A stretch of 64,000 nt of DNA from Blastocatellia bacterium AA13 (GTDB lineage Bacteria > Acidobacteriota > Blastocatellia > UBA7656). Positions 12,101-20,083 of the stretch are shown here, piece by piece; position 1 is the first letter of the stretch, and each line of letters begins with the position of its first letter. A program made the position numbers and the translations under genes. The stretch is taken from the NCBI GenBank assembly GCA_003222245.1, contig QHVH01000005.1:1-64000 (forward strand), read 5' to 3'. The notes below the pieces were generated by a model. That model saw only the letters and a list, made by a program, of their open reading frames with translations, ran no database searches and was not told where the DNA came from.

Positions 12101-13397
12101 TGTAGGTCTCGGGCATGCCGTTATCCACTTTGCCGATGAATTGATCAGCCGCGAGAAGCGGAGGGTCCGGTGTCGTCCCAAAATAAATGTCGAACTTATG
12201 CGCGTAAGGTCCGCCTTCCCAAGTCAGCGTCGTGTTCAACGATTGGCCTGTGGAGCCGTTTGCAGGGCTTATATATTGAGGCGGATCGGGTGGAAGCGGC
12301 GCGAACGGCTGCGTCTCGGTATTCGAATTCCACTTGCGCTCAAACTGATTCACGAACCAGTTAAAGAACCACTGCTTCTTCGTGAAATAGTTATTCTCCT
12401 GCTGGGAATTCGACGATGGGCCGGTCCAGTTCGATGAGCCGAAGATCGTCTCACCCAAGCCGTAGAGCATGACGACTTTTTCATGATTGAGCCCCTGATG
12501 CGCGCGAATGCGAATCTGCACGCCCCCGTTGTACAGAAGATCGACATTGTAGGCATCCCAGGGCCTGTCCGGATTCCGGTATTCGTTCTGCTCCGTAAGA
12601 AGCCGCACCGGTATCCCCCGATTCACCGCGTTTATGCTCGTATTCGTGTAGCGGTCATTTGTAATGCGATACATTATGATGTCGATTTTCCGCGGCTCCT
12701 GATTCATCTCGAGAGCGGTCCGGTTATAGAAGTCCTGCGAGTCGTCGACGCTCGGAGGAAAATTCATCTCGGGATCAATTGGGAATGTAGGATAGCGCCG
12801 CGCCAGCGGGGTGGTGATGTTCGCATAATTGCCGTAACTAGTCGTATCCGTCCACAGGTCATCGTACTTGGTCTTGAAACTGTTGACGACCGCCGGATCA
12901 TCCGTGAAGTAGATCGCTTCGTCGATATAGTTTGTGAAAGGCTGCGCCGGAACAAAGAAGTCGGGCGAGTAATTAGCGCCGGTGAATTCCAATTTATTCT
13001 GGCCGGCAAACAGCATCATTTTGAAGTGAAGAATGCCGTCCCTGAGCTTATAGCGCATCGGAATACCCGCATTCTTTAGTTGATCCAGTATCGCCTGATT
13101 TCCGGCGTAGGTGGCGCTCGCCCTCGGATCGCATAACACGCGCACCGGCACGCCCGAGTGGAATTTATTAATCAGCTTCGTCGCGTAAGAGGAGTCTTGA
13201 ATAAACCAAAAAGAAAAATCTATTCCCTGGGTCTCGGCGTCGATCAGATCCCATAACGGTTGCCTGCAATCCTCGAAGGAAGAGTCGCAGAGCCGCTCCT
13301 GGGCCTTCGCCTCGGACGTCGTAAGAAACAGTACCGCGAGCACTGAACAGAAAAGCAACATTGTTAATTTGCGAATGGTTAATTTGCGAATGAGCAT
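9192..13397 (-). CDS. Secreted phospholipase-D-like protein with IPT/TIG repeats
   Basis: A 1401-residue exported mosaic. A signal peptide covers residues 1-33 (ends ...SEAKAQ). A PLD-like domain follows with two half-sites: HFK (124-126) with 'FTGANYS', and HEK (305-307) with 'FGSSNW' and 'QQENN'. The Asp of the classical HxKx4D motif is absent in both halves. Next come an Fn3-like module (~372-466), two IPT/TIG repeats (~470-642), a carbohydrate-binding-like module (~645-845), four more TIG repeats (~847-1186) and a LamG-like C-terminal domain (~1190-1401). The likely role is an extracellular phosphodiesterase or surface-binding protein; the substrate is unknown. The ATG at 13397 has AGGA 8 bases upstream. 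No LPXTG or PEP-CTERM tail is present. It lies 260 bases after the EPS cluster in the same orientation. Confidence 0.88.
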   Translation of the reverse strand: MLIRKLTIRKLTMLLFCSVLAVLFLTTSEAKAQERLCDSSFEDCRQPLWDLIDAETQGIDFSFWFIQDSSYATKLINKFHSGVPVRVLCDPRASATYAGNQAILDQLKNAGIPMRYKLRDGILHFKMMLFAGQNKLEFTGANYSPDFFVPAQPFTNYIDEAIYFTDDPAVVNSFKTKYDDLWTDTTSYGNYANITTPLARRYPTFPIDPEMNFPPSVDDSQDFYNRTALEMNQEPRKIDIIMYRITNDRYTNTSINAVNRGIPVRLLTEQNEYRNPDRPWDAYNVDLLYNGGVQIRIRAHQGLNHEKVVMLYGLGETIFGSSNWTGPSSNSQQENNYFTKKQWFFNWFVNQFERKWNSNTETQPFAPLPPDPPQYISPANGSTGQSLNTTLTWEGGPYAHKFDIYFGTTPDPPLLAADQFIGKVDNGMPETYTLPQLQPGTKYYWRLVSKTMANQTASGAVLNFTTVLPPPTVSAAAPNSGPIAGGASVTITGTNFSTGATVKFGGAAATNVNVSGSTSITATTPSHAAGPVDVVVTTPGGTGTLTSGYTYVAPSGPAPTVTAASPSSGPTNGGTAITLTGTNFASGATVTIGGTAATNVAVTNATTITATTPAHTAGAVNVVVTNTDGQSGTLTNGFTYNAIAPGAGDVVLYASEATVKAGNWQTVSDQTAAGGARIFNQDRGGAKLAAALAAPTDYFEMRFNADAGKPYRIWMRGIAQNDSPFNDSVFIQFSDSVDSGGAAIDRIGTTSSEAYNLEDCSGCGLSGWGWQDNGWGVGVFGPLIYFQSTGVHTIRIQVREDGLSIDQILLSPSTFLNNSPGSLKNDTMIMAKSGSATAPPPSVASISPSSGSTAGGTSVTISGSNFFSGATVTIGGANATGVTVVSSTSITAVTPPHAAGTAGVTVTNTDGQSSTLANAFTYSAPTNPAPSVTSVSPNSGSASGGTAVTISGSNFVAGASVTFGGTAATGVTVVNGTTITATTPAHAAGAVTVTVTNSDGQSGSLTNAFTYSTPTNPAPSVTSVSPNSGSTVGGTSVTISGSNFLAGASVSFGGTSAAGITVVNATTITATTPSHAAGSVNVVVTNSDGQSGTLTGGFTYSAPANPAPTVTSASPSSGPDTGGTAVTISGTGFLAGATVKFGGTAATNVNVVNGTSITATTPAHIAGAADVVVTNTDGQSGGRSAAFTYVGGAETVLLADDFNDNSLDTAKWVLGNLFSGFTDSTVTTGETNQHIEIGPLKVNTDGSHYNGVRSAASYNFTGAYCYVELLQAPASNTAGDAMFTVGIDSSNYYRIYVEAGSLFLQKRLGGAKTALLTLGYNAANHKFLRIRHDSTSGNVVFETAPDSGGVPGAWTVLYSEAWNNTSIPLTAVQFELKAGTWQIEANAAGKVIFDNFKAAKP
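13363..13392. repeat. 15-bp tandem duplication at the start of the PLD gene
   Basis: The 15-mer gttaatttgcgaatg occurs twice back to back (13363-13377 and 13378-13392). In the protein it duplicates the five residues IRKLT of the basic n-region of the signal peptide, so the frame is kept. Confidence 0.95.
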
Positions 13398-13657
13398 ATT
13401 TTTGATCCTCGCTCAATTTCATTTGGGTGCGGGCCGTTCTGTGCCAGCGGCGAGCTTTGCCGGGAGATCATTGACAGAACCGTTGCCGCGCACCTCCTCG
13501 GAAATTCCTATACTCAGAAGAACTCGGATTCTTTAAAGAAGATGGGATTTGATATGGAGGTTGATGAGGTAGGCGAGAATTTGATTGGAGCGCGAAAATT
13601 TTAGCCCGCGGTGAGTATTTTTAAATAACTTTGCTTCAGCCGATTCATATTTCATTT

Positions 13658-14800
13658 TCACCCGGGCGGATCAAGCTCGATGGCTTGATAAAGCTCTTGA
13701 ACCGCGCGCTGAGTAGCGGTGCCCGGCTCGTAAAAGATCTCCCTTGCGACAGCTCTGCGTTCTTCCGAGAGATGAGCTGGTTGTTCGAGCGCGTATTCAA
13801 CCGCCGTGAGCGCTTGTTTCACGCTCGTCACCGATGTGGACGCCGCGGCCAAAAGATCGACGTAATCGGGACTGATGTTTGTTTCGGCAATAAGCTTCGG
13901 CATTTCGATTCGAACGACGGGGCGATCAAGCAGCATGAATTCAAATCCGACCGAGCTGTGATCCGTGATCAACACATCGGCTGCCGCCAGATAAGGACAG
14001 GCATTGCTTCCGACAGCCAACACACCGCCGTGTTCGGCTAAGACCGGCTCCAGTCGCGCGCACCAGTCAACCCCTCCCGAGTGCATATACTCAGGATCAC
14101 GCGAGCGATCGTGCAGCTTCACGAGGACCGCATAGCCCTTTGCGCAAAGCGCTTCCACCAATTCCTCGCCCATCGCATTCAGCGACGAATAGGGCGACCA
14201 TGTCGGCGCATACAAAACCGTTTGTCTCGCCGGATCGATTTCAAGAGAGGTGAGAACCTCGTCACGCTTGAGCGAGCCATCGACCAGACAGTCCAGCTTC
14301 GGCATTCCAACCAACCGGGCAGCTCTGCTCTCTCCGTCGATTGCTCCCGAGCGCACGAACGCGCTCAGCCGTCTTGAATTAATAAAGAAGAGGCGATCCC
14401 AGTCCCGCATTGAGAATTCAGGGCTGTCGTAGACGTTGCCGTACTTCCCGGCCACTCCATGGAACATCTGAATGCGGCACGCGCCTCGCAGAAGCCGCGC
14501 CCATAAAATATCCGACGCAAGGTATGCGTCGAATTTCATCGGGAAGGCTCGCCTTGGCGTAATCACCCGCGCTCCGCAGCCGGCCTCCCTGAATATGTCG
14601 GCCTGGCGGCCCGGTTTTTCGCTGGAGGTAAAGTAGAACGCGACTCGCGAGTCATCTCGCATGGCGCGATAGATGGGCGCGGCTACCGAATAGTTCATCG
14701 GAGTGCGCGCATCAATGAGCACGCGTCTTACGGGATTGAAGCGCGCTCGCAAGCCCGTCTCAATCCTGCGAGCGAAGTTGATCGTGCCTCGTAAGCTCAT
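13658..14800 (-). CDS. CDP-glycerol glycerophosphotransferase-like enzyme
   Basis: A 380-residue enzyme of the Glyphos_transf family, which transfers alcohol-phosphate units from a CDP-alcohol onto a polymer or glycolipid. Supporting segments are 'IQMFHGVAGKYG' (acceptor-site His), 'VLYAPTWSPYSS', 'LVKLHDRSRDPEYM' and 'ADVLITDHSSVGFEFMLLDRPVV', all close to TagF/TagB-type enzymes. ATG 14800 is preferred because GGAGG lies 11 bases upstream; ATG 14833 is possible. It overlaps the 3' end of the cytidylyltransferase gene by 41 bases, so the two are translationally linked. Together they suggest decoration of the polysaccharide with an alcohol phosphate; which alcohol cannot be read from the sequence. 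Confidence 0.85.
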   Translation of the reverse strand: MSLRGTINFARRIETGLRARFNPVRRVLIDARTPMNYSVAAPIYRAMRDDSRVAFYFTSSEKPGRQADIFREAGCGARVITPRRAFPMKFDAYLASDILWARLLRGACRIQMFHGVAGKYGNVYDSPEFSMRDWDRLFFINSRRLSAFVRSGAIDGESRAARLVGMPKLDCLVDGSLKRDEVLTSLEIDPARQTVLYAPTWSPYSSLNAMGEELVEALCAKGYAVLVKLHDRSRDPEYMHSGGVDWCARLEPVLAEHGGVLAVGSNACPYLAAADVLITDHSSVGFEFMLLDRPVVRIEMPKLIAETNISPDYVDLLAAASTSVTSVKQALTAVEYALEQPAHLSEERRAVAREIFYEPGTATQRAVQELYQAIELDPPG

Positions 14801-15602
14801 GCGCGATGGATCCTCCGAGTTGGGCGGCGGCAACGGATCGCGCCGCCAGCCGCTGCTTCGGTCTCGGCCTCACTCCTTGATCGCAGACGATCATTGGAAG
14901 AATTTCGTTCACGGCGCGAAAGTAATCCTCAGGAAAATCAATCTCGATCCAGGGATGATTTTTTGTCGGCACTGCATACAGCGGGCGTTCGAGCGCAAAG
15001 TCTCGAAACGCGCGCGGAGCCCACGCCCGATGGATGCCTCGATGAATCAGCGCATCCATTTTTTGAACCAGCAACTGAGCGCCGTCCCTGCCGAACTTCA
15101 CGATGCCGACATTCTCGCCGTCGACCTTGCGCGGATTGAGTTCCTTGCCTATGTCTATCACCCTGCCATGCCGCAAACGGACTTTCATCTCTTCATCCCC
15201 CATCGGCGGCATCTCTCGATCATGGTGAGCCAGCAACAGCGCGTCTTCGTGAGGATCGGCAAGCAGGTCCTTCAGGATTTGAGGATGAAACAAAACATCG
15301 GCGTTAAGAACGATGAAGCCTTCGGTCATCTTTTCGCGAGCAAGCCAAAGCGAGAACAAGCTGTTGGTCTTATCGTGACGGGTGTTCTCTATGTACTCGA
15401 TTGTGGGGCCGCAGACCTCGCGCACCTGTTCGGCTCCAAACCCGATGACGGTGATGATTCGATCTATACCCTCCATTTGAAGGGCCTGAATTTGCCGCTC
15501 GATTAGCGACATCTCTCCAACCTGTGCGAGGCACTTTGGGGGACCGTTCTCGTTGCCGATGAGCCTTGATCCTCTCCCGGCTGCGAGTATGATTGCTCTC
15601 AT
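14760..15602 (-). CDS. Sugar/choline-phosphate nucleotidyltransferase (LicC-like)
   Basis: A 280-residue nucleotidyltransferase. The N-terminal pyrophosphorylase signature 'AIILAAGRGSRLIG' is followed by 'PPKCLAQVGEMSLIERQIQAL', then 'FIVLNADVLFHPQIL' with the metal-binding Asp. The overall pattern is that of LicC-type phosphocholine or other alcohol-phosphate cytidylyltransferases rather than RmlA. Its overlap with the glycerophosphotransferase-like gene fits the synthesis of a CDP-alcohol donor. The exact substrate is inferred. It lies 57 bases after the flippase gene. Confidence 0.82.
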   Translation of the reverse strand: MRAIILAAGRGSRLIGNENGPPKCLAQVGEMSLIERQIQALQMEGIDRIITVIGFGAEQVREVCGPTIEYIENTRHDKTNSLFSLWLAREKMTEGFIVLNADVLFHPQILKDLLADPHEDALLLAHHDREMPPMGDEEMKVRLRHGRVIDIGKELNPRKVDGENVGIVKFGRDGAQLLVQKMDALIHRGIHRAWAPRAFRDFALERPLYAVPTKNHPWIEIDFPEDYFRAVNEILPMIVCDQGVRPRPKQRLAARSVAAAQLGGSIAHELTRHDQLRSQD

Positions 15603-15659
15603 ATTATTAAGTTCCTGTCCTTTCTCTACTCTCTACCAGGCGATCTCGAGCTTCAGAGT

Positions 15660-17243
15660 TCACGCGGCAACCGCGGGCCGAGGCCGCCTTATCAACTGCC
15701 GCACTTTGCTTTCGTACCATTCCTTGTCCTGACGCGGGATCGCGAACTTCAAAAACACCAGCAAGTAAACCGCCCCGGCGGCTGCTGCTTGCAGCCCGAT
15801 CAAAAGCAACTTGTCTGGAAATAGACCGCGAGTGAGCACAAGCAACATCCCCATCGGAATCATAGGCCAAAGCGCGGGCCATACCGCCTCGCGCACCGCG
15901 TTCCGCTTATCGAGCTCGGCGCGGCGGCAGGCTGCCGGGAAGAGAATAAATATCGAAACACCCGCAAGAGGTATCGCGGTTCCAACCGCGACGCCTGCCA
16001 GCCCGAAAGGCCGCACCAGCAAGATACTCAATCCAACATTCACAAGAGCGGCGGCTACGTTTGCCGCTGCCAACAGCCGATGCTGTCCAGCCCCTTTAAG
16101 CAAAGTTGTGGCCATTGAACATCCGACCCGAATCGCCACAGCGGCCGACAGTATATAAATGATGGGAACGCTCGCATCGAATCGCGCGCCCACCCACGCC
16201 CTTACAAGGGGCTGGGCCAGGATCACGAGCCCGGTAGTAACCGGTATAACCATTGCAAGAGATATGCGAGTGCCTTGCACGAGAACACGTCTCAGCCGCT
16301 CCGCCTGCCCGAGTGTCGCGAAATCGACCACTACCGGGAATAGCGCCCCGTTCATCTGACTCGTCACGTTCTGAGTAGTCTCGATCAACCGCTGAGCGAT
16401 TGCCCAAATCGATATGGCTACCGTGCCCATAAACGCGCCGATCACAACGGTGTCGCTCGAATAATTCAATTTGTTGGCGACGTCGATCAACAGAAGAAAG
16501 AGGCTTACGCGACTGACTTCGCGAAGGCGGCTCAATCGAAAATATCGCGGACCGATTCTCAGGCCGGGAAAGGCTCGATAGGCGTTCATCGCGTACAGAA
16601 AATAGCTGAGTATTCGCACGATGGTCGTGGCCGCGACCAGCTCAACCAATCCGTAGCCCATCTCCAGGACCGCAATGTTCACCAGAGCAACAGCGGCCGT
16701 TGTTCCGATGGCCACCCAGCCATTCAGATATCGGCGTTGAAAGGCGTTGACGACGCCGCCGAACACGCTGAAAGGGAATCCCAGAGCCACATACGCGCTC
16801 ACGAACAGCAGCACGCCGCGGCCGGTCGCCGCCTGTTCCGTGTCAAGCTTGAAGAAGTGATCCAGGTTGAATGCTATCGCTGCCGCGATCGCGAATACTG
16901 CAATGCCGATGAGGGAGAAAACACAAAACAACGTGCTGATGATCTGGTTGAGCCCTTCTCGATCGCGCCGCGCGCGGCACTCGGCGGCGAACTTGACCTG
17001 CGCCACGCCGTACCCGAGATCAAGCACCGAGAAATACATCGTGATCGACGTCGTCAGTACCCATAGTCCGTAAGTGGATTGGCCAAGACGCGACACGTTG
17101 AACGGCAGCATTAAGAGCCCGATCACCATCTGGACGCCAAGCGCCAGATAGTCGACCGATACGCTCCGAGCGAAGGCCTCGAATTCGCCGCTCTTTCGAC
17201 CCCACAGAGAGTCGTCGTCCGTATAGATCGACCTTATGCCCAT
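15660..17243 (-). CDS. Wzx-type polysaccharide flippase (MOP family)
   Basis: A 527-residue inner-membrane protein with about 12-14 hydrophobic segments. It starts as MOP flippases do: 'FARSVSVDYLALGVQMVIGLLMLPFNVSRLGQSTYGLWVLTTS', followed by 'MYFSVLDLGYGVAQVKFAAEC'. It should flip lipid-linked oligosaccharide repeats across the membrane. It is the second flippase of the locus; the other is fused to a GT2 domain at 32296-34869. A GAA-loop palindrome lies in the 146-bp gap upstream. Confidence 0.9.
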   Translation of the reverse strand: MGIRSIYTDDDSLWGRKSGEFEAFARSVSVDYLALGVQMVIGLLMLPFNVSRLGQSTYGLWVLTTSITMYFSVLDLGYGVAQVKFAAECRARRDREGLNQIISTLFCVFSLIGIAVFAIAAAIAFNLDHFFKLDTEQAATGRGVLLFVSAYVALGFPFSVFGGVVNAFQRRYLNGWVAIGTTAAVALVNIAVLEMGYGLVELVAATTIVRILSYFLYAMNAYRAFPGLRIGPRYFRLSRLREVSRVSLFLLLIDVANKLNYSSDTVVIGAFMGTVAISIWAIAQRLIETTQNVTSQMNGALFPVVVDFATLGQAERLRRVLVQGTRISLAMVIPVTTGLVILAQPLVRAWVGARFDASVPIIYILSAAVAIRVGCSMATTLLKGAGQHRLLAAANVAAALVNVGLSILLVRPFGLAGVAVGTAIPLAGVSIFILFPAACRRAELDKRNAVREAVWPALWPMIPMGMLLVLTRGLFPDKLLLIGLQAAAAGAVYLLVFLKFAIPRQDKEWYESKVRQLIRRPRPAVAA

Positions 17244-17306
17244 CTACCCCTTGTTCGGCGCCTTGCTTCCGAACCGCGTTCCGCTTTGGAGACAAATCAC
17301 CTCGCA

Positions 17307-17325
17307 CCGGGGGCTTCGTCCCCGG
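17307..17325. repeat. GAA-loop palindrome between GT2 and flippase genes
   Basis: The 19-mer ccgggggcttcgtccccgg forms an 8-bp stem with one mismatch and a 3-base loop. It is followed by 'ctattgac', as in the hairpin copies at 8401-8428 read on the minus strand. It belongs to the same family as the palindromes of the 7.6-9.1 kb tract. No T-run follows, so a terminator is not supported. Confidence 0.75.
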
Positions 17326-17389
17326 CTATTGACGCGTCCCCCTTCGGAGAACTCAGAACCCTAATGGTCAAACTCTCGTTCGGGAACTG

Positions 17390-18418
17390 CTACCTTTCGC
17401 TTGCAGCGGTTGAAAAGCCATCGCGTGAGCTGCTTGCCCGCTTTTTTCGATCCCGCCGCCGCTGCCGTACGATGCCGGCAAAGAACCAGAGCCAGAGCTC
17501 ATGCTCGAAAGAAGCAATGGGATCGCGGCGCGGCCGCAAAGCTTGGCCGAGTGATTTTAGAAAAGTCCTGTACAAATATCGGGGCACGCCCGCGATGTGA
17601 GGCACGTTTGAGTAATCGAGCGCCGTCTCTTCAGGCGATTCCATGTTGATCCGCGAAGTCTCATACAGCATCGCCCGGCTTACGCCATGCCAGTAGAACC
17701 ACCTGCGAAAATAGTTCTTCGTCAGCCGATCAGCGGGAATCACGTGCTGTATATGCATCGACGGAGCGTAGAAGCCACGCAAGCCCGCGGCCTTCGCCCG
17801 CAGGCCCCATTCGCGCACTTCCTGTCCGAGGAGCGTTCCCGCTTTGCGGCCTACGCGGTTGTCCCACAAACCGGCCCGCTCGAACGCATCACGGCGAAAT
17901 GCCATGTTCACTCCGAGCGGAACCTTTGAACCGAATTGCAACGGTTCGTCTCCGTAGTCGAGTAGGGCTATCACCGCCCAGTGGCGGCCGGGCCGGTCAG
18001 GCAGCCAGTCGGGGCGGCGGCCGGACCATAAAGGATGGACCCGGCCGCCGACGTAATCGCAATCAAATTGCTCGAGCGACTTTGCCGCCGAGTCGAGCCA
18101 GTCGGCTTGTACTCGCACGTCGTCGTCGGTCGTGAGAATGATTCTCCCCTTCGACGCGCGTATGCCCGCATTCAACGCCGCGCATCTTCCCTGCTCTCCT
18201 TCGAACACATAGAGGAGCTTTGATGGAAAGGCGGACATCGCCTCGCCGACCGCCTCCCGCGTGTTATCGTGAGAGTTGTTGTCTACGACGATCACTTCCC
18301 ACTCGTCGTCGGACTCAAGACGCGAGAGGCTTTGCAGAGTGCCGCGAAGATCCTCGGCTCGGTTGTAAGTCGGAATGACGACCGAATACTTCACGCTTTT
18401 TGCGGGGCTCTCATTCAT
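17390..18418 (-). CDS. Family 2 glycosyltransferase
   Basis: A 342-residue GT-A fold enzyme. It shows 'YSVVIPTYNRAEDLRGTLQSL', 'VIVVDNNSHDNT' and the metal-binding 'ILTTDDDVRVQADWL' (DxD). A 'GQEVREWGLRAKAAG' acceptor loop and a basic C-terminus (RQRRRDRKKRAS) follow. The start ATG at 18418 shares a base with the stop codon of the preceding beta-helix gene (TGATG); an in-frame TTG at 18421 is the alternative. The GGAG of GGAGTAACAAA serves as ribosome-binding site. It acts on the cytoplasmic face in repeat-unit assembly; donor and acceptor are unknown. Confidence 0.9.
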   Translation of the reverse strand: MNESPAKSVKYSVVIPTYNRAEDLRGTLQSLSRLESDDEWEVIVVDNNSHDNTREAVGEAMSAFPSKLLYVFEGEQGRCAALNAGIRASKGRIILTTDDDVRVQADWLDSAAKSLEQFDCDYVGGRVHPLWSGRRPDWLPDRPGRHWAVIALLDYGDEPLQFGSKVPLGVNMAFRRDAFERAGLWDNRVGRKAGTLLGQEVREWGLRAKAAGLRGFYAPSMHIQHVIPADRLTKNYFRRWFYWHGVSRAMLYETSRINMESPEETALDYSNVPHIAGVPRYLYRTFLKSLGQALRPRRDPIASFEHELWLWFFAGIVRQRRRDRKKRASSSRDGFSTAASER

Positions 18419-20046
18419 CAATTTGTTACTCCAGCGGTTGCCCTTTCAATGGCGTCCACATCAGCTCCCACGTCCTGTTCTTTCGTTCCGCCGTGTTTAT
18501 AGGGACTGGCGGCGTTCAAGCGGTAATTGCCCTTCGCCTGATCCGCGAAGCCAATATCCGCGAGCGAGGTCGGATAATAGTTCTTGTTGCGCGGATAATC
18601 GTAGTTGCCCGTCATAACGACGATGTTCCGTTTGAATACGGCGCTTGGAAAATACTTCTCGAGGGTGGGGTTTCCGCTCTGAGTTCCATCTCCTTTGATC
18701 CCATAAGAATTGTGCAGCGTGATGTTGTTGGTGAACATGAAGTCGGTGCTGGAGTTTCCGTAGGCCGTGATTATGTTTCCGCGCTGCATCACCGTGTTGT
18801 GATCGACTGTTACGTCGACGGCCTCGGTGATCTTCATGAATGTGCCTTCGCCGTCCCATATGCCGCCGCCCACGTCTTCAAAGAGGTTGTTTCGGATTAC
18901 GATGTTCGTCATCTGGCCGCTCGGGTTATAGGGGTCGCGCCCGAGTACGTTCATAGCGGACGACGTACCGCGGACGACGTTGTTGATGAATTGTACGTCC
19001 TGAGTGACGCTCCACGGCGCGGTTCCATCCTGGTTCTGGCACTTGAAAAGAATCGCATATCCGGTTTGAGCGTCGATCCAGTCGTTCTCGAAGACATTAC
19101 CTTCGATGACCACCCTGCGAGCATTTTTTAGCTCCAGAAGGTTCTTGACCGACCAGCCGATCCCGGCGAAGCTCGGATCATCCTTTTTCCAGGTCAGCGG
19201 TTTGAAGCAATGATTACGCTTGATCTCGATGTCCGACGGAACCAGTCCATAGATCTTCGGATCCGCGCCGCCGAACATGATGTTCTCGCCGGAAGCTTCG
19301 AGATAGTTATTGACGATGTTGAACGGACCAGGTCCGTTCCATCCGCAGAGAGCCTGGGTGTCCGCGCCGACTTCGTGAATGTCCGATATGTATGAGTTGA
19401 TGACCGAGGTGCTCGCGCTATTTAGAGCGACGCCGCGCCGCACGGTCTGCGTAGGGCTTCCGTGTATGTAGCATCGGTCGATGGTGATATCGTGCGGCAG
19501 CAGCGAGGCTTCGGCTTCATTGCCTTCACCCAATCTCACCAATCCGTAGTTCGCGGGTGCGTCGGGAGTAAGACCGAACTCGATGCCTACGAACATGTAA
19601 TTGTGCGCTCCATGCGATGCGCTGATGGCCGCGGCCGAATTCGAGCTAACGATCTTCGGCAACTGATCCGCGTTTGCGGGTGTAATTCGAGTATCCGCAG
19701 GAGGCAGTTTGTCATTGGAGGCGGCCGATCTAATCGTGATCCATTGATTCTCGCTCCCGCCCTTGTCGGGAAGCACGAAATTGCCTGAGTAAGTTGCGCC
19801 CGGCTCGAGCATGATGACGTCGCCAGGTTTGGCTTGATCGAGAGCGGACTGGAGGTCTCCGCGCGAGTCTACCGTTATAACGCCCTCGGATATCGCCGCA
19901 TTTTTTGCGCGCGACGAGGCCGTCATTTTTTTACAGGCCAGCATGGTTGCGGCTAGACAGGTCATCGCTATCAAACCGGCGATGAACCCGATCCGTCGCT
20001 TTGTAGATTTCGTTAAACCGTGAAGAAGCAATTCTCCAAATATCAT
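18418..20046 (-). CDS. Exported right-handed beta-helix protein (pectate-lyase-like fold), copy B
   Basis: A 542-residue exported protein. After a basic start there is a hydrophobic segment ending 'TMLACKK', a plausible lipobox. The body carries the opening of parallel beta-helix proteins ('LQSALDQAKPGDVIMLEPGATYSGNF') and many Asn-rich coils such as 'NNYLEASGENIMFGG', 'VVIEGNVFENDWIDAQTGYAILFKCQNQDG' and 'NIVIRNNLFEDVGGGIWDGEG'. It is a clear paralog of the protein at 34866-36578 over nearly its whole length. Such folds occur in polysaccharide lyases and C5-epimerases, and EPS context supports modification or trimming of the polymer in the periplasm; catalysis is not proven. The gene overlaps the next glycosyltransferase gene by a few bases at most. 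Confidence 0.85.
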   Translation of the reverse strand: MIFGELLLHGLTKSTKRRIGFIAGLIAMTCLAATMLACKKMTASSRAKNAAISEGVITVDSRGDLQSALDQAKPGDVIMLEPGATYSGNFVLPDKGGSENQWITIRSAASNDKLPPADTRITPANADQLPKIVSSNSAAAISASHGAHNYMFVGIEFGLTPDAPANYGLVRLGEGNEAEASLLPHDITIDRCYIHGSPTQTVRRGVALNSASTSVINSYISDIHEVGADTQALCGWNGPGPFNIVNNYLEASGENIMFGGADPKIYGLVPSDIEIKRNHCFKPLTWKKDDPSFAGIGWSVKNLLELKNARRVVIEGNVFENDWIDAQTGYAILFKCQNQDGTAPWSVTQDVQFINNVVRGTSSAMNVLGRDPYNPSGQMTNIVIRNNLFEDVGGGIWDGEGTFMKITEAVDVTVDHNTVMQRGNIITAYGNSSTDFMFTNNITLHNSYGIKGDGTQSGNPTLEKYFPSAVFKRNIVVMTGNYDYPRNKNYYPTSLADIGFADQAKGNYRLNAASPYKHGGTKEQDVGADVDAIERATAGVTN

Positions 20047-20083
20047 TCCTTAGTCCTTTCGGATAGAACTTCCTACCTGTCCC

